DNA of 64,000 nt from SAR92 clade bacterium H455. GTDB lineage: Bacteria > Pseudomonadota > Gammaproteobacteria > Pseudomonadales > Porticoccaceae. The notes under the pieces were generated by a model. That model worked only from the letters and a program-made list of their open reading frames with translations. It searched no databases and had not been told where the DNA came from. The DNA lies in contig CP103416.1 of NCBI GenBank assembly GCA_024802545.1, forward strand, positions 2,852,001-2,916,000, in the 5' to 3' direction. This document shows, piece by piece, positions 52,697 through 62,773 of this stretch (its first letter is position 1; each line of letters opens with the position of its first letter). The translations under genes were made by a program, and so were the position numbers.

Positions 52697-54100
52697 TTAG
52701 CCAAGCCAAAAGAAAACCACTGCGGAGATCACCACTACTGCAATTAAATTGAGGGCAAAGCCCTCACGAACCATCTGCTCAACAGTGATTTCCCCAGTCC
52801 CAAAGACAATGGCATTGGGAGCGGTGGCCACCGGCAACATAAAGGCGCAACTAGCCGACAGGGCTGCGGGTAACATCAATAGAGCCGGATCGAAGCCCGC
52901 TCCCAGTGACGCGGCGGCGAGAATTGGCATCAGCAATGTTGTGGTTGCTGTATTGCTGGTGATTTCGGTGAGAAAGGTCACGGTTAGAGCAACCACCAAA
53001 ATCAACGCGATAATCGACAATCTTGTGACAGCGGATAGCGACTCACCAATTGAGGCGCTAATACCGGTGACGGTAAAGGCTTTGGCAATGGCGATACCCC
53101 CAGCAAATAACAACAGCACTCCCCAGTGAATAGCCGACGCAGACTCCCAATCGAGGAGTTTGCCGCCCTGACCATTGGGCAGAATAAACATCAGTATCAC
53201 TGACGTTAAAGCCACTGCTGCATAGTTAGCACTGGGAACATTGAGCCACTGGCTCCAACCGCCAAAGGGTTCGCGCAGAGTAATCCAGGCCATAGCAGTA
53301 AGGAAAAATATCACCAGCACCCGCGCTTCTTCACTGCGCCAGGCCCCAGCCTGTGGAATTTTCAGCGGCTCTGCATCACCCAGATTGCGAGTAATCCATA
53401 GCGCGGCGAGAGGTAGCAGCAATATCACTACGGGCAGCCCCCAGATCATCCACTGGGTAAAGCTGGGAATCGAACCTGTGGCTTCGCCATAAATCTTTAG
53501 AAAAACAATATTGGGCGGCGACCCGATCGGCGTGCCTAGACCACCGATACTGGCGGCGTAAGCGACACCTAAAAACAGCGGCACGGCGAGCTTCTTAGCA
53601 TCCGCGGCATTAGCACCCTTACTATCGATGCTCTGAAGCACCGCATAGGCTACCGGCAATAACATTAGGGTGGTGGCAGTATTGGACACCCACATACTCA
53701 GTGCCGCCGATGCCACCATAAAACCCAACACCAGTCGCCGTTGGCTATCACCACCAAATAGATTGACCATATAGAGAGCCAGCCGCCGATGGGCACCGCT
53801 CTTTTCCATAGCCTTGGATAGCATGGCGCCACCCATCAACAGAATAATCAGCGGGTCACCATAGGCCTGGGCTACTTGCTTGCCATCGAGAATACCCAGC
53901 AATGGAAACACACCTAAAGGAATCATGGCTGTGGCGGGAATCGGGATCGGTTCAAAGATCCACCACAGGGCGCAGAGTACGGTCAAACCGCCGACTAGAG
54001 CGCCCTCTCTCGCCCATCCCGCACTCATCATCAACAGCGTCACTGACAGTGCAATCAGTGGAGCTAACCATATTGAAAGACGCCGAAGTTTAGGTGTCAT
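52697..54100 (-). CDS. DASS family sodium:anion symporter
   Basis: A 467-residue inner-membrane transporter of the divalent anion:sodium symporter (SLC13) family with about eleven helices. The two SNT signatures are visible: SNTATTLMLLPVAYAVL near residue 135 and TSNTATTTLLMPILAAAS near 380, each part of a Na+/substrate site, and GTPIGSPPNIVFLKIYG near 190. Substrate (C4-dicarboxylate, citrate or sulfate) is undetermined. The gene start overlaps the DUF2007 stop by one base. Confidence 0.92.
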   Translation of the reverse strand: MTPKLRRLSIWLAPLIALSVTLLMMSAGWAREGALVGGLTVLCALWWIFEPIPIPATAMIPLGVFPLLGILDGKQVAQAYGDPLIILLMGGAMLSKAMEKSGAHRRLALYMVNLFGGDSQRRLVLGFMVASAALSMWVSNTATTLMLLPVAYAVLQSIDSKGANAADAKKLAVPLFLGVAYAASIGGLGTPIGSPPNIVFLKIYGEATGSIPSFTQWMIWGLPVVILLLPLAALWITRNLGDAEPLKIPQAGAWRSEEARVLVIFFLTAMAWITLREPFGGWSQWLNVPSANYAAVALTSVILMFILPNGQGGKLLDWESASAIHWGVLLLFAGGIAIAKAFTVTGISASIGESLSAVTRLSIIALILVVALTVTFLTEITSNTATTTLLMPILAAASLGAGFDPALLMLPAALSASCAFMLPVATAPNAIVFGTGEITVEQMVREGFALNLIAVVVISAVVFFWLG

Positions 54101-54330
54101 TACTCATCCCCTAAAGAAAAATCACCGCGTTCATAGGCGCGAACAATCTCGCCAGCTACGTCTCCATCGGCGTCATTCACCGCGATCGAAAGATGGCCCA
54201 GCGCGGGAACTTCGCCCAAACCGCCCTGCAGTGCTGCACCGTGCAAAAACACCTGCAGTCCATCCTGCTCCATCAACCCCTTGAGCAGCTGGGCTTCGAA
54301 ATAATCACTGCCGCGATACACTTCAATCAT
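54100..54330 (-). CDS. DUF2007 family protein
   Basis: A 76-residue small protein of the DUF2007 (putative signal transducing) family: IEVYRGSDYFEAQLLKGLME, QVFLHGAALQGGLGE and LSIAVNDADGDVAGEIVRAY. Function is unknown. It is coupled to VanZ by an 8-base overlap. Confidence 0.88.
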   Translation of the reverse strand: MIEVYRGSDYFEAQLLKGLMEQDGLQVFLHGAALQGGLGEVPALGHLSIAVNDADGDVAGEIVRAYERGDFSLGDE

Positions 54331-54673
54331 GCTTCTTGCGCCTCCAAGCCATCACCGCCCAGACCGCCAAAATACCGCTTAAATTAGCCAGCATGTCCCA
54401 GTGATCACCCTGCCGATAAGTGGTCATAGACTGAGCAATTTCCATACTTAGACCAAAGACCGCGAGAACAAGTGCCAGCAGAGCTAGAGGATAGCGACGC
54501 CCATAAGCACTGGCGCAGAGAAAAAACAGCGCGGCATAAATACTACTGTGACCCACCTTATCCTGCAGCTCGAAAAGCTGCGCGCCACCCAAGGCCACCG
54601 GCATTAGCGACAAAAATATCGTGCCAATCAGGCACAGCCAAAAGAGAATTTGGTACTTGGCAACAGTGATCAT
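54323..54673 (-). CDS. VanZ-like small membrane protein
   Basis: A 116-residue protein with about four membrane helices and the VanZ-family features DKVGHSSIYAALFFL and LSMEIAQSMTTYRQGDHWDM. In the PDB/Pfam family VanZ domain proteins have unknown function in Gram-negatives. It lies between murU and DUF2007 on the minus strand. Confidence 0.88.
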   Translation of the reverse strand: MITVAKYQILFWLCLIGTIFLSLMPVALGGAQLFELQDKVGHSSIYAALFFLCASAYGRRYPLALLALVLAVFGLSMEIAQSMTTYRQGDHWDMLANLSGILAVWAVMAWRRKKHD

Positions 54674-54740
54674 TTTGTTTCGCTTTCCTTTGATTTAGTT
54701 TTGCGATCCTTTTCTTAGGACTGTTAAGTAGGCCTTTGCA

Positions 54741-55415
54741 TTATTCCAGCAACGCCTTTAGTTGCTCATAGCGCTCAAGGGTTCCAACATCGCACCAGCT
54801 GCCAGTGTAAATTTCGCCACCGACCCTGCCAGCAACTATAGCCGGGCGCAAAATATCTCGCAGTGGAAATGCACAATCGCGCTCAAGGTGATTGGTAAAC
54901 AGTGCTGGTCGGATCAAGCTGATACCGCTAAAGGTGGCTGCATGGTCCTCAGCATAGTTGACTCGACCAGCTTGCAGCGCGAAATCCCCATGAGGATTAT
55001 GAGTCGGATTGCCGACCAACAACAACCAGGCATCCAGGCCATCGGAGAGCTTGTTGTCAAGCAAGTCGGTAAGCGGATAATCGCTCCACACATCGCCATT
55101 AAGCAGTATAAAAGGCTCATCACCCAACAGTGGTAGTGCTCTGGCAATGCCACCCCCGGTTTCTAGAGCCATGACTTCACGCGACCAGCTGATGGTCACG
55201 CCGAGGCGTTTTTCGCAATCACTAAAGTACTCTTCAATCTGCTCTGCCAGCCAGCTGGTATTGATCACTATATCGGTGACGCCTGCCGCGGCTAGACGCA
55301 GCAAATGATGTTCAAGCAAGGGCTTACCCGCCACCTGCAACATGGGTTTCGGGATGCTGTCGGTGAGTGGGCGCAATCTTTCACCGCGTCCAGCGGCCAG
55401 TATCATAGCTTTCAT
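54741..55415 (-). CDS. murU: N-acetylmuramate alpha-1-phosphate uridylyltransferase
   Basis: A 224-residue nucleotidyltransferase of the peptidoglycan-recycling bypass that makes UDP-MurNAc from MurNAc-1-P. The signature is AMILAAGRGERLRPLTDSIP with KPMLQVAGKPLLEH, followed by the metal-binding LLNGDVWSDYPL (Asp about 107). The N-terminal Rossmann-like fold is complete. It overlaps amgK by four bases, the same pairing as in Pseudomonas. Confidence 0.95.
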   Translation of the reverse strand: MKAMILAAGRGERLRPLTDSIPKPMLQVAGKPLLEHHLLRLAAAGVTDIVINTSWLAEQIEEYFSDCEKRLGVTISWSREVMALETGGGIARALPLLGDEPFILLNGDVWSDYPLTDLLDNKLSDGLDAWLLLVGNPTHNPHGDFALQAGRVNYAEDHAATFSGISLIRPALFTNHLERDCAFPLRDILRPAIVAGRVGGEIYTGSWCDVGTLERYEQLKALLE

Positions 55416-56539
55416 CGGTGATTATCTCCGGCACTACGCCAGTCGCTATACCAGTCCTGCTCTGGCAGCAGCGGTTCAATCCGCTCGATAAACCAGCTGT
55501 AGAAAGCTTGACCAGCTACATCCCCCCGATCGGCTTCACAGCCCTGAGCGGTCTCACAGCCCTGAGCTGCTTCAAGAGCATAGCGAATCACAAGAGGCAA
55601 ATCCTTCAGGTAGGCCTGTTTGCCATCCCGCAGAGACAGGCGGGCAAAGATACCCAGCACTTTAATGTGGCGCTGCAACCCGATCAGATCAAACCAGCGC
55701 ATAAATTGGTCGTCGCTCACCGGAACCATAAATAGGCCTGTCTCCAGACGCTTTTTATAATCCAGCGCGCGACTGATCACCTGCTCTCGAGGTAACCGCA
55801 GATAGCAGTCTTTGAGCAGGGATACCAAATCATAAGTAATAGGTCCAACCACTGCATCCTGAAAATCGATCACCCCTAGAGCGCCATCGTCCAAGAGCAT
55901 TAAATTGCGCGAATGATAATCCCGGTGCACAACCACCTGTGGTTGTTCCAGTGCACTTTCGATCAATCGGGAAAATAGCTCCCTGAGCATAGCGCGCTCT
56001 TGGTCGTCCAGTTGAACTCCCAACAACTGGCCGACAAACCAATCGGCGAACAGGTCCATCTCTAACTGCAGACGCTCAGCATCGTAAGCGGGAAATACCC
56101 TGGGGGTCGGCTCCACAGCTTGAATATCCAACAGCACTGATTCAGCCTGCTGGTAATAATTAGCCGCGGATAGTCGCGCCGGTGAACACTCCTCAGCGAC
56201 ACTGCCAGCCAACAATTCCGGATGCAACAGCTGGCGCCCAAAATCCTCTAGTAAGAAAAATCCATTGGCAAAGTCCACTGCGAGTATTTTCGGTGTGCTG
56301 ACCCCATGGCGCTGGAATGCCATGGCGACATGAATATAAGCGGGGTTATTCTCTTTGTCTGGTGGCGAGTCAACAGCGATCAGTGAAGTCTGTCCCGCGA
56401 GCCTAAAATAACGTCTAAACCCTGCGTCACCGGCAAGGGGGTGCAGTAGCAGCGGCAGGTCAATCTGATGGGACTGGGGCAGGCAGGTCTCTATCCAATG
56501 GATAAAATTCTGGCGACGTTGAGTGGTTAAAGGGTCGAT
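55412..56539 (-). CDS. amgK: Anomeric MurNAc/GlcNAc kinase AmgK, non-ATG start
   Basis: The kinase makes MurNAc-1-P for MurU. The first ATG in frame is at 56323, giving 303 residues, but that start would remove conserved sequence: reading upstream in the same frame gives DAGFRRYFRLAGQTSLIAVD and SPPDKENNPAYIHVAMAFQR, the normal AmgK N-terminus with its nucleotide-binding beta sheet. The open frame runs back to a TAG at 56548-56546 and contains no ATG, GTG or TTG before 56323. The best start is ATC at 56539 (protein beginning with I/M-DPLTTQRRQNF), 10 bases after AAGGA, giving about 375 residues. The catalytic site VVHRDYHSRNLML ... LGVIDFQDAVVGP is intact. Just before the C-terminal helix is a short repeat (QGCETAQGCEAD). 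Confidence 0.8.
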   Translation of the reverse strand: MDPLTTQRRQNFIHWIETCLPQSHQIDLPLLLHPLAGDAGFRRYFRLAGQTSLIAVDSPPDKENNPAYIHVAMAFQRHGVSTPKILAVDFANGFFLLEDFGRQLLHPELLAGSVAEECSPARLSAANYYQQAESVLLDIQAVEPTPRVFPAYDAERLQLEMDLFADWFVGQLLGVQLDDQERAMLRELFSRLIESALEQPQVVVHRDYHSRNLMLLDDGALGVIDFQDAVVGPITYDLVSLLKDCYLRLPREQVISRALDYKKRLETGLFMVPVSDDQFMRWFDLIGLQRHIKVLGIFARLSLRDGKQAYLKDLPLVIRYALEAAQGCETAQGCEADRGDVAGQAFYSWFIERIEPLLPEQDWYSDWRSAGDNHR

Positions 56540-56702
56540 GGTGTTCTATTCCTTAATGCTGTTTTTAACGCCGCTTGCCTGACAGCCATAAGCAGCGGAC
56601 AAAAAGTATCATTCTAGAGTAATTAGGCTAATTCAGGCCTCTACTCTGGCAAGATATCAGGTAAAATGCCAGCACATTAGTAACCAGCAATCAGGCGCGC
56701 CT

Positions 56703-59333
56703 TTGAGCCCTATTTTTAACCCTAAATTAAGTCCTATTTCCTCTCTGGTTCAGAGCCTGGGCTTTGCCTGTTCAGAACAGGGTAAGGTTAGTCGTCACGC
56801 GCTGTTCGCAGCGATAATATTACCCTTTCTGTCTGCTGGCCTGTCGTCCAATGTCTCAGCTGAAGAAGTTCATGTAACCTGGAATTGTGTCGCCGGCCCC
56901 GACAACAAGTGGCTCTGTAACGAAGAGCAGATTGTCGCCTCTAGTCGAAACCGCCCAGCGCGTGCGAATATACCCAACCTAACTGCTTCAGATGAGCCCA
57001 GAGTTGCCGCCGTGCGCAACCTAGACTGGCTGGAAGAAGATCAAATGACCGGGGAGCAGCGCTTAAGAATTGAAGGCAACTGCTGCGGTGCTTATGTGGA
57101 ACCGGCGCGAGACTATCCCGACGCCGATCTCAACCCTGAAGAAGCGTCGCTGCAAGTAAATGCTAACTCCACCGAGGCGCTGGAAAATAATGTCGCCGTG
57201 TTGGAGGGCGATGTGCAAATATCTCAAGGCTACCGTCAAATTCGCAGCAACAGCGCGCGCATAGATCAAACCAACCGCAATGTTGATCTGCAGGGCAATG
57301 TGCAGTTTCGCGAACCCGGTATGTTGCTCCTCGGGAGCAGTGCAGAGATTGATATCGACAGTAAAGAGGTGACGATAAATAACGCCACCTATGTGCTTCA
57401 TGAAGCAGCGGTGCGCGGCAGTGCCAAAACCCTGACCCGAACCAATGATGGCGTGATCACAATTAGTGATGCGACCTATTCAACCTGCGAGCCTGGAGAC
57501 TCAACTTGGCAGATGGCGACTACCGAGATTGCCATTGATCAGCAATCCGGATTTGCCACGGTGAAAAATGCCCAGCTTCGGGTCAAAGATATCCCGGTTT
57601 TTTACTTTCCCTGGATTAAATTTCCGATTAACGATCAACGCAGCTCGGGATTGTTATTCCCCACCATTAACTCCAGTACCGACAATGGTTTTGATTACGC
57701 CCAGCCGATCTATTGGAATCTGGCGCCAGACTACGATGCGACCATTACCCCAAGACTGATACAGGAACGCGGCATAGGCATTGAGGTCGAACTTCGCCAT
57801 CTATCGCGCCATTCCGAGACCACCGCGACCGCTGCCTTTTTGGGCAGTGATAAAGGCGGCAGCGACGAAGAGAATATAGATCCGGGTACCGGCCTGCCAG
57901 AACACCTTGGCGAGGATCGCTATCTAACTGGACTGACTCATCTCGGCGGCATAGGCAAAGCCTGGTCGACCTTTCTTGACCTGAATAATGTTTCCGATAA
58001 CGACTACTTTAATGACTTCGGCAGCCTAGGTCAGGAGTCAAGGAGTCGGATTAACCTTCGCCGGGTCGCCGGTGTGAGCTACAAAACCGACAATTGGAAT
58101 TATCGAGTCGAAGCCCAGGACCATCAAATTATTGTTGATGGGCTTGAAGAGCAGTACTCGGTGCTACCCAAGGTCACCGCCAACGGCCACTATCGCTTTG
58201 ATAACAATCTAGTCGTCGATTTAAATAACCAAACCGCACGTTTTGATCATGATGATCCAGGTTTTGTCACCGGTGACAGACACCGTCTCGATTACGGCAT
58301 AAGTTGGGATAAGCGCTGGACCTGGGGTTACTTTCGACCACAGTATCGCCTTAAGCACCTAGCCTATAATCTTGACAACCAGGCCAGCAGCCAGCAAGAC
58401 ATTAATAATTCGGCCGTAACTGTTCCAGTATCGTCGCTGGATGCCAGCCTATTCCTAGAGCGTCCTGCGAGCTTTTTCGACGGCTATACCCAAACCTTAG
58501 AACCACGACTCTACTATGTGAAATCGAAATTTAGAGACCAGTCTGGACTTCCTGATTTTGACACTCGTGAGTTTACCCCCTCTTATGACCTGCTATTTCG
58601 CGATGAGCGTTTTAATGGTGGTGACCGCATATCTGACGAAGAGCGTTTAACCATTGCTCTAACCACTCGCTATATCGACAGCAAATCTGGCCAAGAGCGC
58701 TTTAGTGCCAGTATCGCCCAGGCAATTAACTATATTGACCGCAGGGTAACCCTGTCATCCAATCTCTCTGAAGATGAGATCGGGGAGTTAGCTCGCAGGC
58801 AATCCCCCCTGGCCATCAAACTCGCTGGGCGGCTGAATAAGAGTTGGCGCTTTAGCAGTGATGTTGTTTACGACACCCACGATAATGATCTGGCCAAAAG
58901 TAGCATTGCATTGCGCTACAATGATCGCCAGAATCGGCTGTTAAATTTCAGCTATAACTCAACTCGCCGAGCGCCGAGACTATTTGATGGAGCGCCTTTA
59001 GACCAAAATATAAAGCAGGCCGATATATCTGGGCTTGTGCCCCTGCAAGGCAACTTTAACCTGGTAGGACGCTGGAATCATGATTTTACCAACAGCCGTA
59101 TGCTCGATGTCTTTGCCGGATTTGAATATAACAGCTGCTGCTGGCGGGCGAGTTTAGTTGCACGGCGATCTCTGGATAGAAAAGATGAAATACTATTGCC
59201 GGAAGAAGATTTAAAGCTGACTAATGGCATCTTTTTCCAAATACAATTTAAAGGTCTGGCCGGTGCAAATGGTCGGGTTGATTCAATGCTAAAAAATGGT
59301 ATCTACGGTTATGGATCTCAAGAAAACTTGTAA
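56703..59333 (+). CDS. lptD: LPS-assembly protein LptD
   Basis: An 876-residue outer-membrane protein that inserts LPS into the outer leaflet. After a signal peptide (cleavage near residue 56, NVSAEE) comes an OstA/LptA-like periplasmic jellyroll (about 150-280), then the 26-strand barrel. Conserved cysteine pairs appear as NCCGAYV (about residue 127) and NSCCWRAS (about 815). The start is TTG at 56703: no ATG precedes the signal peptide in this frame. AGG lies six bases upstream. It starts the lptD-surA-pdxA-rsmA-apaG-apaH operon, divergent from amgK. Confidence 0.94.
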   Translation: MSPIFNPKLSPISSLVQSLGFACSEQGKVSRHALFAAIILPFLSAGLSSNVSAEEVHVTWNCVAGPDNKWLCNEEQIVASSRNRPARANIPNLTASDEPRVAAVRNLDWLEEDQMTGEQRLRIEGNCCGAYVEPARDYPDADLNPEEASLQVNANSTEALENNVAVLEGDVQISQGYRQIRSNSARIDQTNRNVDLQGNVQFREPGMLLLGSSAEIDIDSKEVTINNATYVLHEAAVRGSAKTLTRTNDGVITISDATYSTCEPGDSTWQMATTEIAIDQQSGFATVKNAQLRVKDIPVFYFPWIKFPINDQRSSGLLFPTINSSTDNGFDYAQPIYWNLAPDYDATITPRLIQERGIGIEVELRHLSRHSETTATAAFLGSDKGGSDEENIDPGTGLPEHLGEDRYLTGLTHLGGIGKAWSTFLDLNNVSDNDYFNDFGSLGQESRSRINLRRVAGVSYKTDNWNYRVEAQDHQIIVDGLEEQYSVLPKVTANGHYRFDNNLVVDLNNQTARFDHDDPGFVTGDRHRLDYGISWDKRWTWGYFRPQYRLKHLAYNLDNQASSQQDINNSAVTVPVSSLDASLFLERPASFFDGYTQTLEPRLYYVKSKFRDQSGLPDFDTREFTPSYDLLFRDERFNGGDRISDEERLTIALTTRYIDSKSGQERFSASIAQAINYIDRRVTLSSNLSEDEIGELARRQSPLAIKLAGRLNKSWRFSSDVVYDTHDNDLAKSSIALRYNDRQNRLLNFSYNSTRRAPRLFDGAPLDQNIKQADISGLVPLQGNFNLVGRWNHDFTNSRMLDVFAGFEYNSCCWRASLVARRSLDRKDEILLPEEDLKLTNGIFFQIQFKGLAGANGRVDSMLKNGIYGYGSQENL

Positions 59334-60615
59334 TACAGCTCTACTCGCAGTACTCCTCGCTGCTTTTTCAGTCACTGCCAGCGCCCAGGTCGAAATTCTC
59401 GATAAGGTGGTTGCCATAGTTGATGAAGACGTGGTCCTTGAGAGTGAGGTGCAGCGTCGCCTGGCTACCATATATGCTCAGATTCAGAAGTCTGGCACTC
59501 AGCCACCGCCTCAGGAAATTGTCGTCCAGCAAGTTCTAGAGCGTTTGATCTCGGAGCGTCTCCAGCTAAACATGGGTTACAGCGCCGGTATTCGCATTAC
59601 TGACGCGGAGCTGAACGACGCCATGGCCCGCATCGCCAGCAGCAATCAGTTGACCATGGAGCAGTATGCCGAACAGGTCCATGCCTCTGGTTCAACTCTG
59701 GCCAATGTGCGCGAAGAGATTCGCAACGAAATGATTTTGATGCGCGTGCAACAGGGTCAGGTGATGCGCCGCATTCGTATCAGCAGCCAAGAATTAGATA
59801 ACTTTCTCAACTCTGAAGAGGGTCGCTTTATGACCTCTCCAGACGTCAACGTGGGCCATATTTTATTGCCCGTGCCGAGTGGTAAAAATAACGATGAGGT
59901 CAATGCGATTCTCCAGCGCGCTCAGGGACTACTCGACGAAGCCAACAATGGTACCGACTTCCGTCAACTGGCGATTGCCAACTCCGCAGATCAGACTGCT
60001 CTTCAAGGCGGTGATTTAGGCTGGCGCAAAATGGCTCAGCTGCCGGGAGTATTTATTGAAGCGGTAGAAGGCTTAGAAATAGGCCAGATATCTGCGCCGA
60101 TCCGCAGCGATGCGGGCTATCACCTGATTAAACTCTATGGGCGCAAAGGTGGCGGTGAGCAACTAATTGAGCAACACTTTGCCCGTCATATCCTGATCAA
60201 GCCAAATGAAATCCGCGATGAGGCAACTGCGATTAGCCAACTAACTGAGCTGCGCGAGCGCATCAAAACCGGCGAAGATTTCGCCCTCTTAGCAAAAGAA
60301 TTTTCCGAAGATCCTGGCTCTGCACTCAACGGTGGCGAGCTAGGTTGGTCAACTCCGGGAATGTTTGTTCCCGAGTTTGAGCAGACCATGAGCAGCATTG
60401 AGCTAGACGAGGTCAGCGCGCCGTTCCTGTCACAATTTGGCTGGCACATACTGCAAGTCACAGAGCGTCGCAAGCAGGACTTTAGCGAAAACATTACCCG
60501 CAATCGCGCGCAAAACCTGCTGCGCCAGCGCAAGTACGAAGAAGAACTTCAGGTCTGGCTGCAAGAGATCCGCGACGAAGCCTTCGTTGAAATTAAAGAG
60601 TCTGCAGAGACATGA
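59311..60615 (+). CDS. surA: Periplasmic peptidyl-prolyl isomerase/chaperone SurA
   Basis: A 434-residue chaperone for outer-membrane proteins such as LptD. It has a signal peptide (to about residue 24, TASAQ), an N-terminal chaperone domain ([18 protein letters not shown]), two parvulin domains (about 165-270: [11 protein letters not shown]; about 275-380: [15 protein letters not shown], with [17 protein letters not shown]) and the C-terminal helix. The start is taken as ATG 59311, overlapping lptD by 23 bases; ATG 59296 is an alternative and neither has a good ribosome-binding site. Confidence 0.95.
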   Translation: MDLKKTCNTALLAVLLAAFSVTASAQVEILDKVVAIVDEDVVLESEVQRRLATIYAQIQKSGTQPPPQEIVVQQVLERLISERLQLNMGYSAGIRITDAELNDAMARIASSNQLTMEQYAEQVHASGSTLANVREEIRNEMILMRVQQGQVMRRIRISSQELDNFLNSEEGRFMTSPDVNVGHILLPVPSGKNNDEVNAILQRAQGLLDEANNGTDFRQLAIANSADQTALQGGDLGWRKMAQLPGVFIEAVEGLEIGQISAPIRSDAGYHLIKLYGRKGGGEQLIEQHFARHILIKPNEIRDEATAISQLTELRERIKTGEDFALLAKEFSEDPGSALNGGELGWSTPGMFVPEFEQTMSSIELDEVSAPFLSQFGWHILQVTERRKQDFSENITRNRAQNLLRQRKYEEELQVWLQEIRDEAFVEIKESAET

Positions 60616-61598
60616 CCCTGAGGTTGGCGCTGACGCCAGGAGAACCCTCTGGTATTGGCGCTGATATATTAATCAGCCTGGTGCAGAGCGGCTGTGACCA
60701 TGAGCTGGTTGCCTATGCTGATCCACAGCTAATGCAACAGCGCGCCAAACAGCTTGGGCTGGCTCTTACACTGCGCAAGCCAGGCGCAACGGCACAGCCT
60801 CTGGCGCCAGGTGAACTAGCGATCATTCCCATTGCCTTGGCGCAGCCTGCTATTGCCGGCCAACTAAATAAAGTCAATGCACCCTATGTGCTGGCCTGCC
60901 TAGATGCCGCAATAGATGCCTGTAAGACAAACTACTGCCAGGCCATGGTTACAGGCCCAGTGCAGAAATCGATTATCAATGATGCTGGCTACGCCTTTTC
61001 CGGTCACACCGAATACCTTGCCGATAAAACGTCCACTCCTCTAGTGGTGATGATGCTGGCAACCACAGAACTGCGGGTTGCTCTAGCAACAACTCACCTT
61101 CCCTTGCGGGATGTAGCCGACAGCATTACAGGGTCATCATTGCGCCAGGTGATCGATATTCTAATTACCGATCTTAAAACTAAGTTTGGCATCACAGACC
61201 CATCGATTCTGGTCTGCGGGCTAAACCCCCATGCGGGCGAGAACGGTCATTTGGGACGTGAGGAAATAGAAGTGATTGAACCGGTGCTGGCCGAGTATCG
61301 CCAGCAGGGTGTCGATCTGATTGGGCCTCTGCCCGCAGATACATTGTTTACCCCAAAGTATCTGGATAATGCCGATGCCGTATTGGCTATGTATCACGAT
61401 CAGGGCTTACCCGTATTGAAATACCAAGGCTTTGGCCGCGCCGCCAATATCACATTGGGCTTGCCAATTATTCGCACCTCAGTGGATCATGGCACAGCGC
61501 TGGATCTTGCCGGCAGCGGTAAGGCCGATCAAGGCAGTCTGCACACAGCTATTCAAGTCGCCGTCGCCATGGCGACCCACCAAACCCTGCGCGGTTAA
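60612..61598 (+). CDS. pdxA: 4-hydroxythreonine-4-phosphate dehydrogenase
   Basis: A 328-residue NAD-dependent enzyme of the DXP-dependent pyridoxal phosphate pathway. Visible are [12 protein letters not shown] at the start, [27 protein letters not shown] (metal His) and the C-terminal [15 protein letters not shown] and [17 protein letters not shown] segments. It overlaps surA by four bases and precedes rsmA by three. Confidence 0.96.
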   Translation: MTLRLALTPGEPSGIGADILISLVQSGCDHELVAYADPQLMQQRAKQLGLALTLRKPGATAQPLAPGELAIIPIALAQPAIAGQLNKVNAPYVLACLDAAIDACKTNYCQAMVTGPVQKSIINDAGYAFSGHTEYLADKTSTPLVVMMLATTELRVALATTHLPLRDVADSITGSSLRQVIDILITDLKTKFGITDPSILVCGLNPHAGENGHLGREEIEVIEPVLAEYRQQGVDLIGPLPADTLFTPKYLDNADAVLAMYHDQGLPVLKYQGFGRAANITLGLPIIRTSVDHGTALDLAGSGKADQGSLHTAIQVAVAMATHQTLRG

Positions 61599-61601
61599 AT
61601 A

Positions 61602-62402
61602 ATGACAATTCAACATCAGGCTAGAAAACGTTTCGGTCAGAACTTTCTCGTCGATCAGCATATTATTGGGCAGATTATTACTGCCATTGGCCCTAGCGCT
61701 GACGACAATTTGATTGAGATCGGTCCAGGTACAGCGGCTATTACCGAACACTTAATTAAGCGCTGCCCATCGATGAAAGTGGTCGAACTGGATCGTGATT
61801 TAGTGAGCTTCCTCACCGAGAAATTTGCCGACTACCCAGACTTTAGTATATTTAGTGGCGACGCCCTCAAAACTGATTTCTCCCAGTTTCATAAGGGGCG
61901 GCAGATGCGACTTGTGGGCAATCTGCCCTACAATATTTCGACACCGATACTCTTTCATCTATTAAAGAATCGCACACTAATTAAAGATATGCACTTTATG
62001 CTGCAGCGGGAAGTGGTGGATCGACTGAGTGCCGCACCAGGTAACAAGACCTATGGTCGCCTATCGATTATGGTGCAGTATCACTGCCGAGTTATGCCGC
62101 TGATACCTGTACCACCCTCAGCTTTTCGTCCAGAACCCAAGGTTCAGTCAGCGATTGTGCGACTCAAACCCCACAGCACCAAACCCTGTGTCGCCGAGAA
62201 TGAAGAGCTGCTTAGTCAAATCGTTAGCCTGGGCTTCCAGCAGCGTCGTAAAACCTTGCGCAATGGCATCCGCGCCTATGCAGAACACCTTGTTGGTGTG
62301 GACGAGATTGTAGATTTATCGCGTCGTGCCGAGCAGCTATCAGTGGCTGAATTTGTCGCCCTGTCGAACTATGTCAATCAAAGTATATTGAGTAAAAAAT
62401 GA
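61602..62402 (+). CDS. rsmA: 16S rRNA dimethyladenosine transferase RsmA (KsgA)
   Basis: A 266-residue SAM-dependent methylase that dimethylates A1518 and A1519 of 16S rRNA. The start HQARKRFGQNFLVDQHII is canonical, the SAM site is IEIGPGTAAITEHL and the catalytic motif is NLPYNIS. The C-terminal helical domain is complete (LGFQQRRKTLRN). The gene overlaps apaG by four bases (ATGA). Confidence 0.97.
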   Translation: MTIQHQARKRFGQNFLVDQHIIGQIITAIGPSADDNLIEIGPGTAAITEHLIKRCPSMKVVELDRDLVSFLTEKFADYPDFSIFSGDALKTDFSQFHKGRQMRLVGNLPYNISTPILFHLLKNRTLIKDMHFMLQREVVDRLSAAPGNKTYGRLSIMVQYHCRVMPLIPVPPSAFRPEPKVQSAIVRLKPHSTKPCVAENEELLSQIVSLGFQQRRKTLRNGIRAYAEHLVGVDEIVDLSRRAEQLSVAEFVALSNYVNQSILSKK

Positions 62403-62773
62403 GCCTCGACGCCATCACCGTAAAAGTTAAAACCGAATACCTTTTAAAACAGTCAAAGCCTGACGAGTCTCAATTTGCCTTTGCCTACCACATCACCATA
62501 CACAATCAGAGTGAGATTCCGGCGCAGCTGCTTGGGCGCCACTGGATAATCACCGATGCCAATGAAGCTAAACAGGAAGTTCGTGGAGCCGGTGTTGTCG
62601 GCGAGCAACCAATGATTGCGCCAGGACAGTGCTACAAGTACAGCAGTGGCGTAATGCTCGACACGCCCATCGGCACCATGCAGGGTTGCTACAAGATGCG
62701 CGATGATGAGGGCTGCGAGTTTGACGCCACCATAGAGCCCTTCTTACTTTCAACACCCCACGCTGTGAACTAA
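62399..62773 (+). CDS. apaG: ApaG domain protein
   Basis: A 124-residue ApaG of immunoglobulin-like fold. Conserved segments are YHITIHNQSEIPAQLLGRHW, VRGAGVVGEQP and CYKYSSGVMLDTPIGTMQG. The function in bacteria is not settled; it normally sits with apaH, as here. The next gene starts on the base after the stop. Confidence 0.95.
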   Translation: MSLDAITVKVKTEYLLKQSKPDESQFAFAYHITIHNQSEIPAQLLGRHWIITDANEAKQEVRGAGVVGEQPMIAPGQCYKYSSGVMLDTPIGTMQGCYKMRDDEGCEFDATIEPFLLSTPHAVN

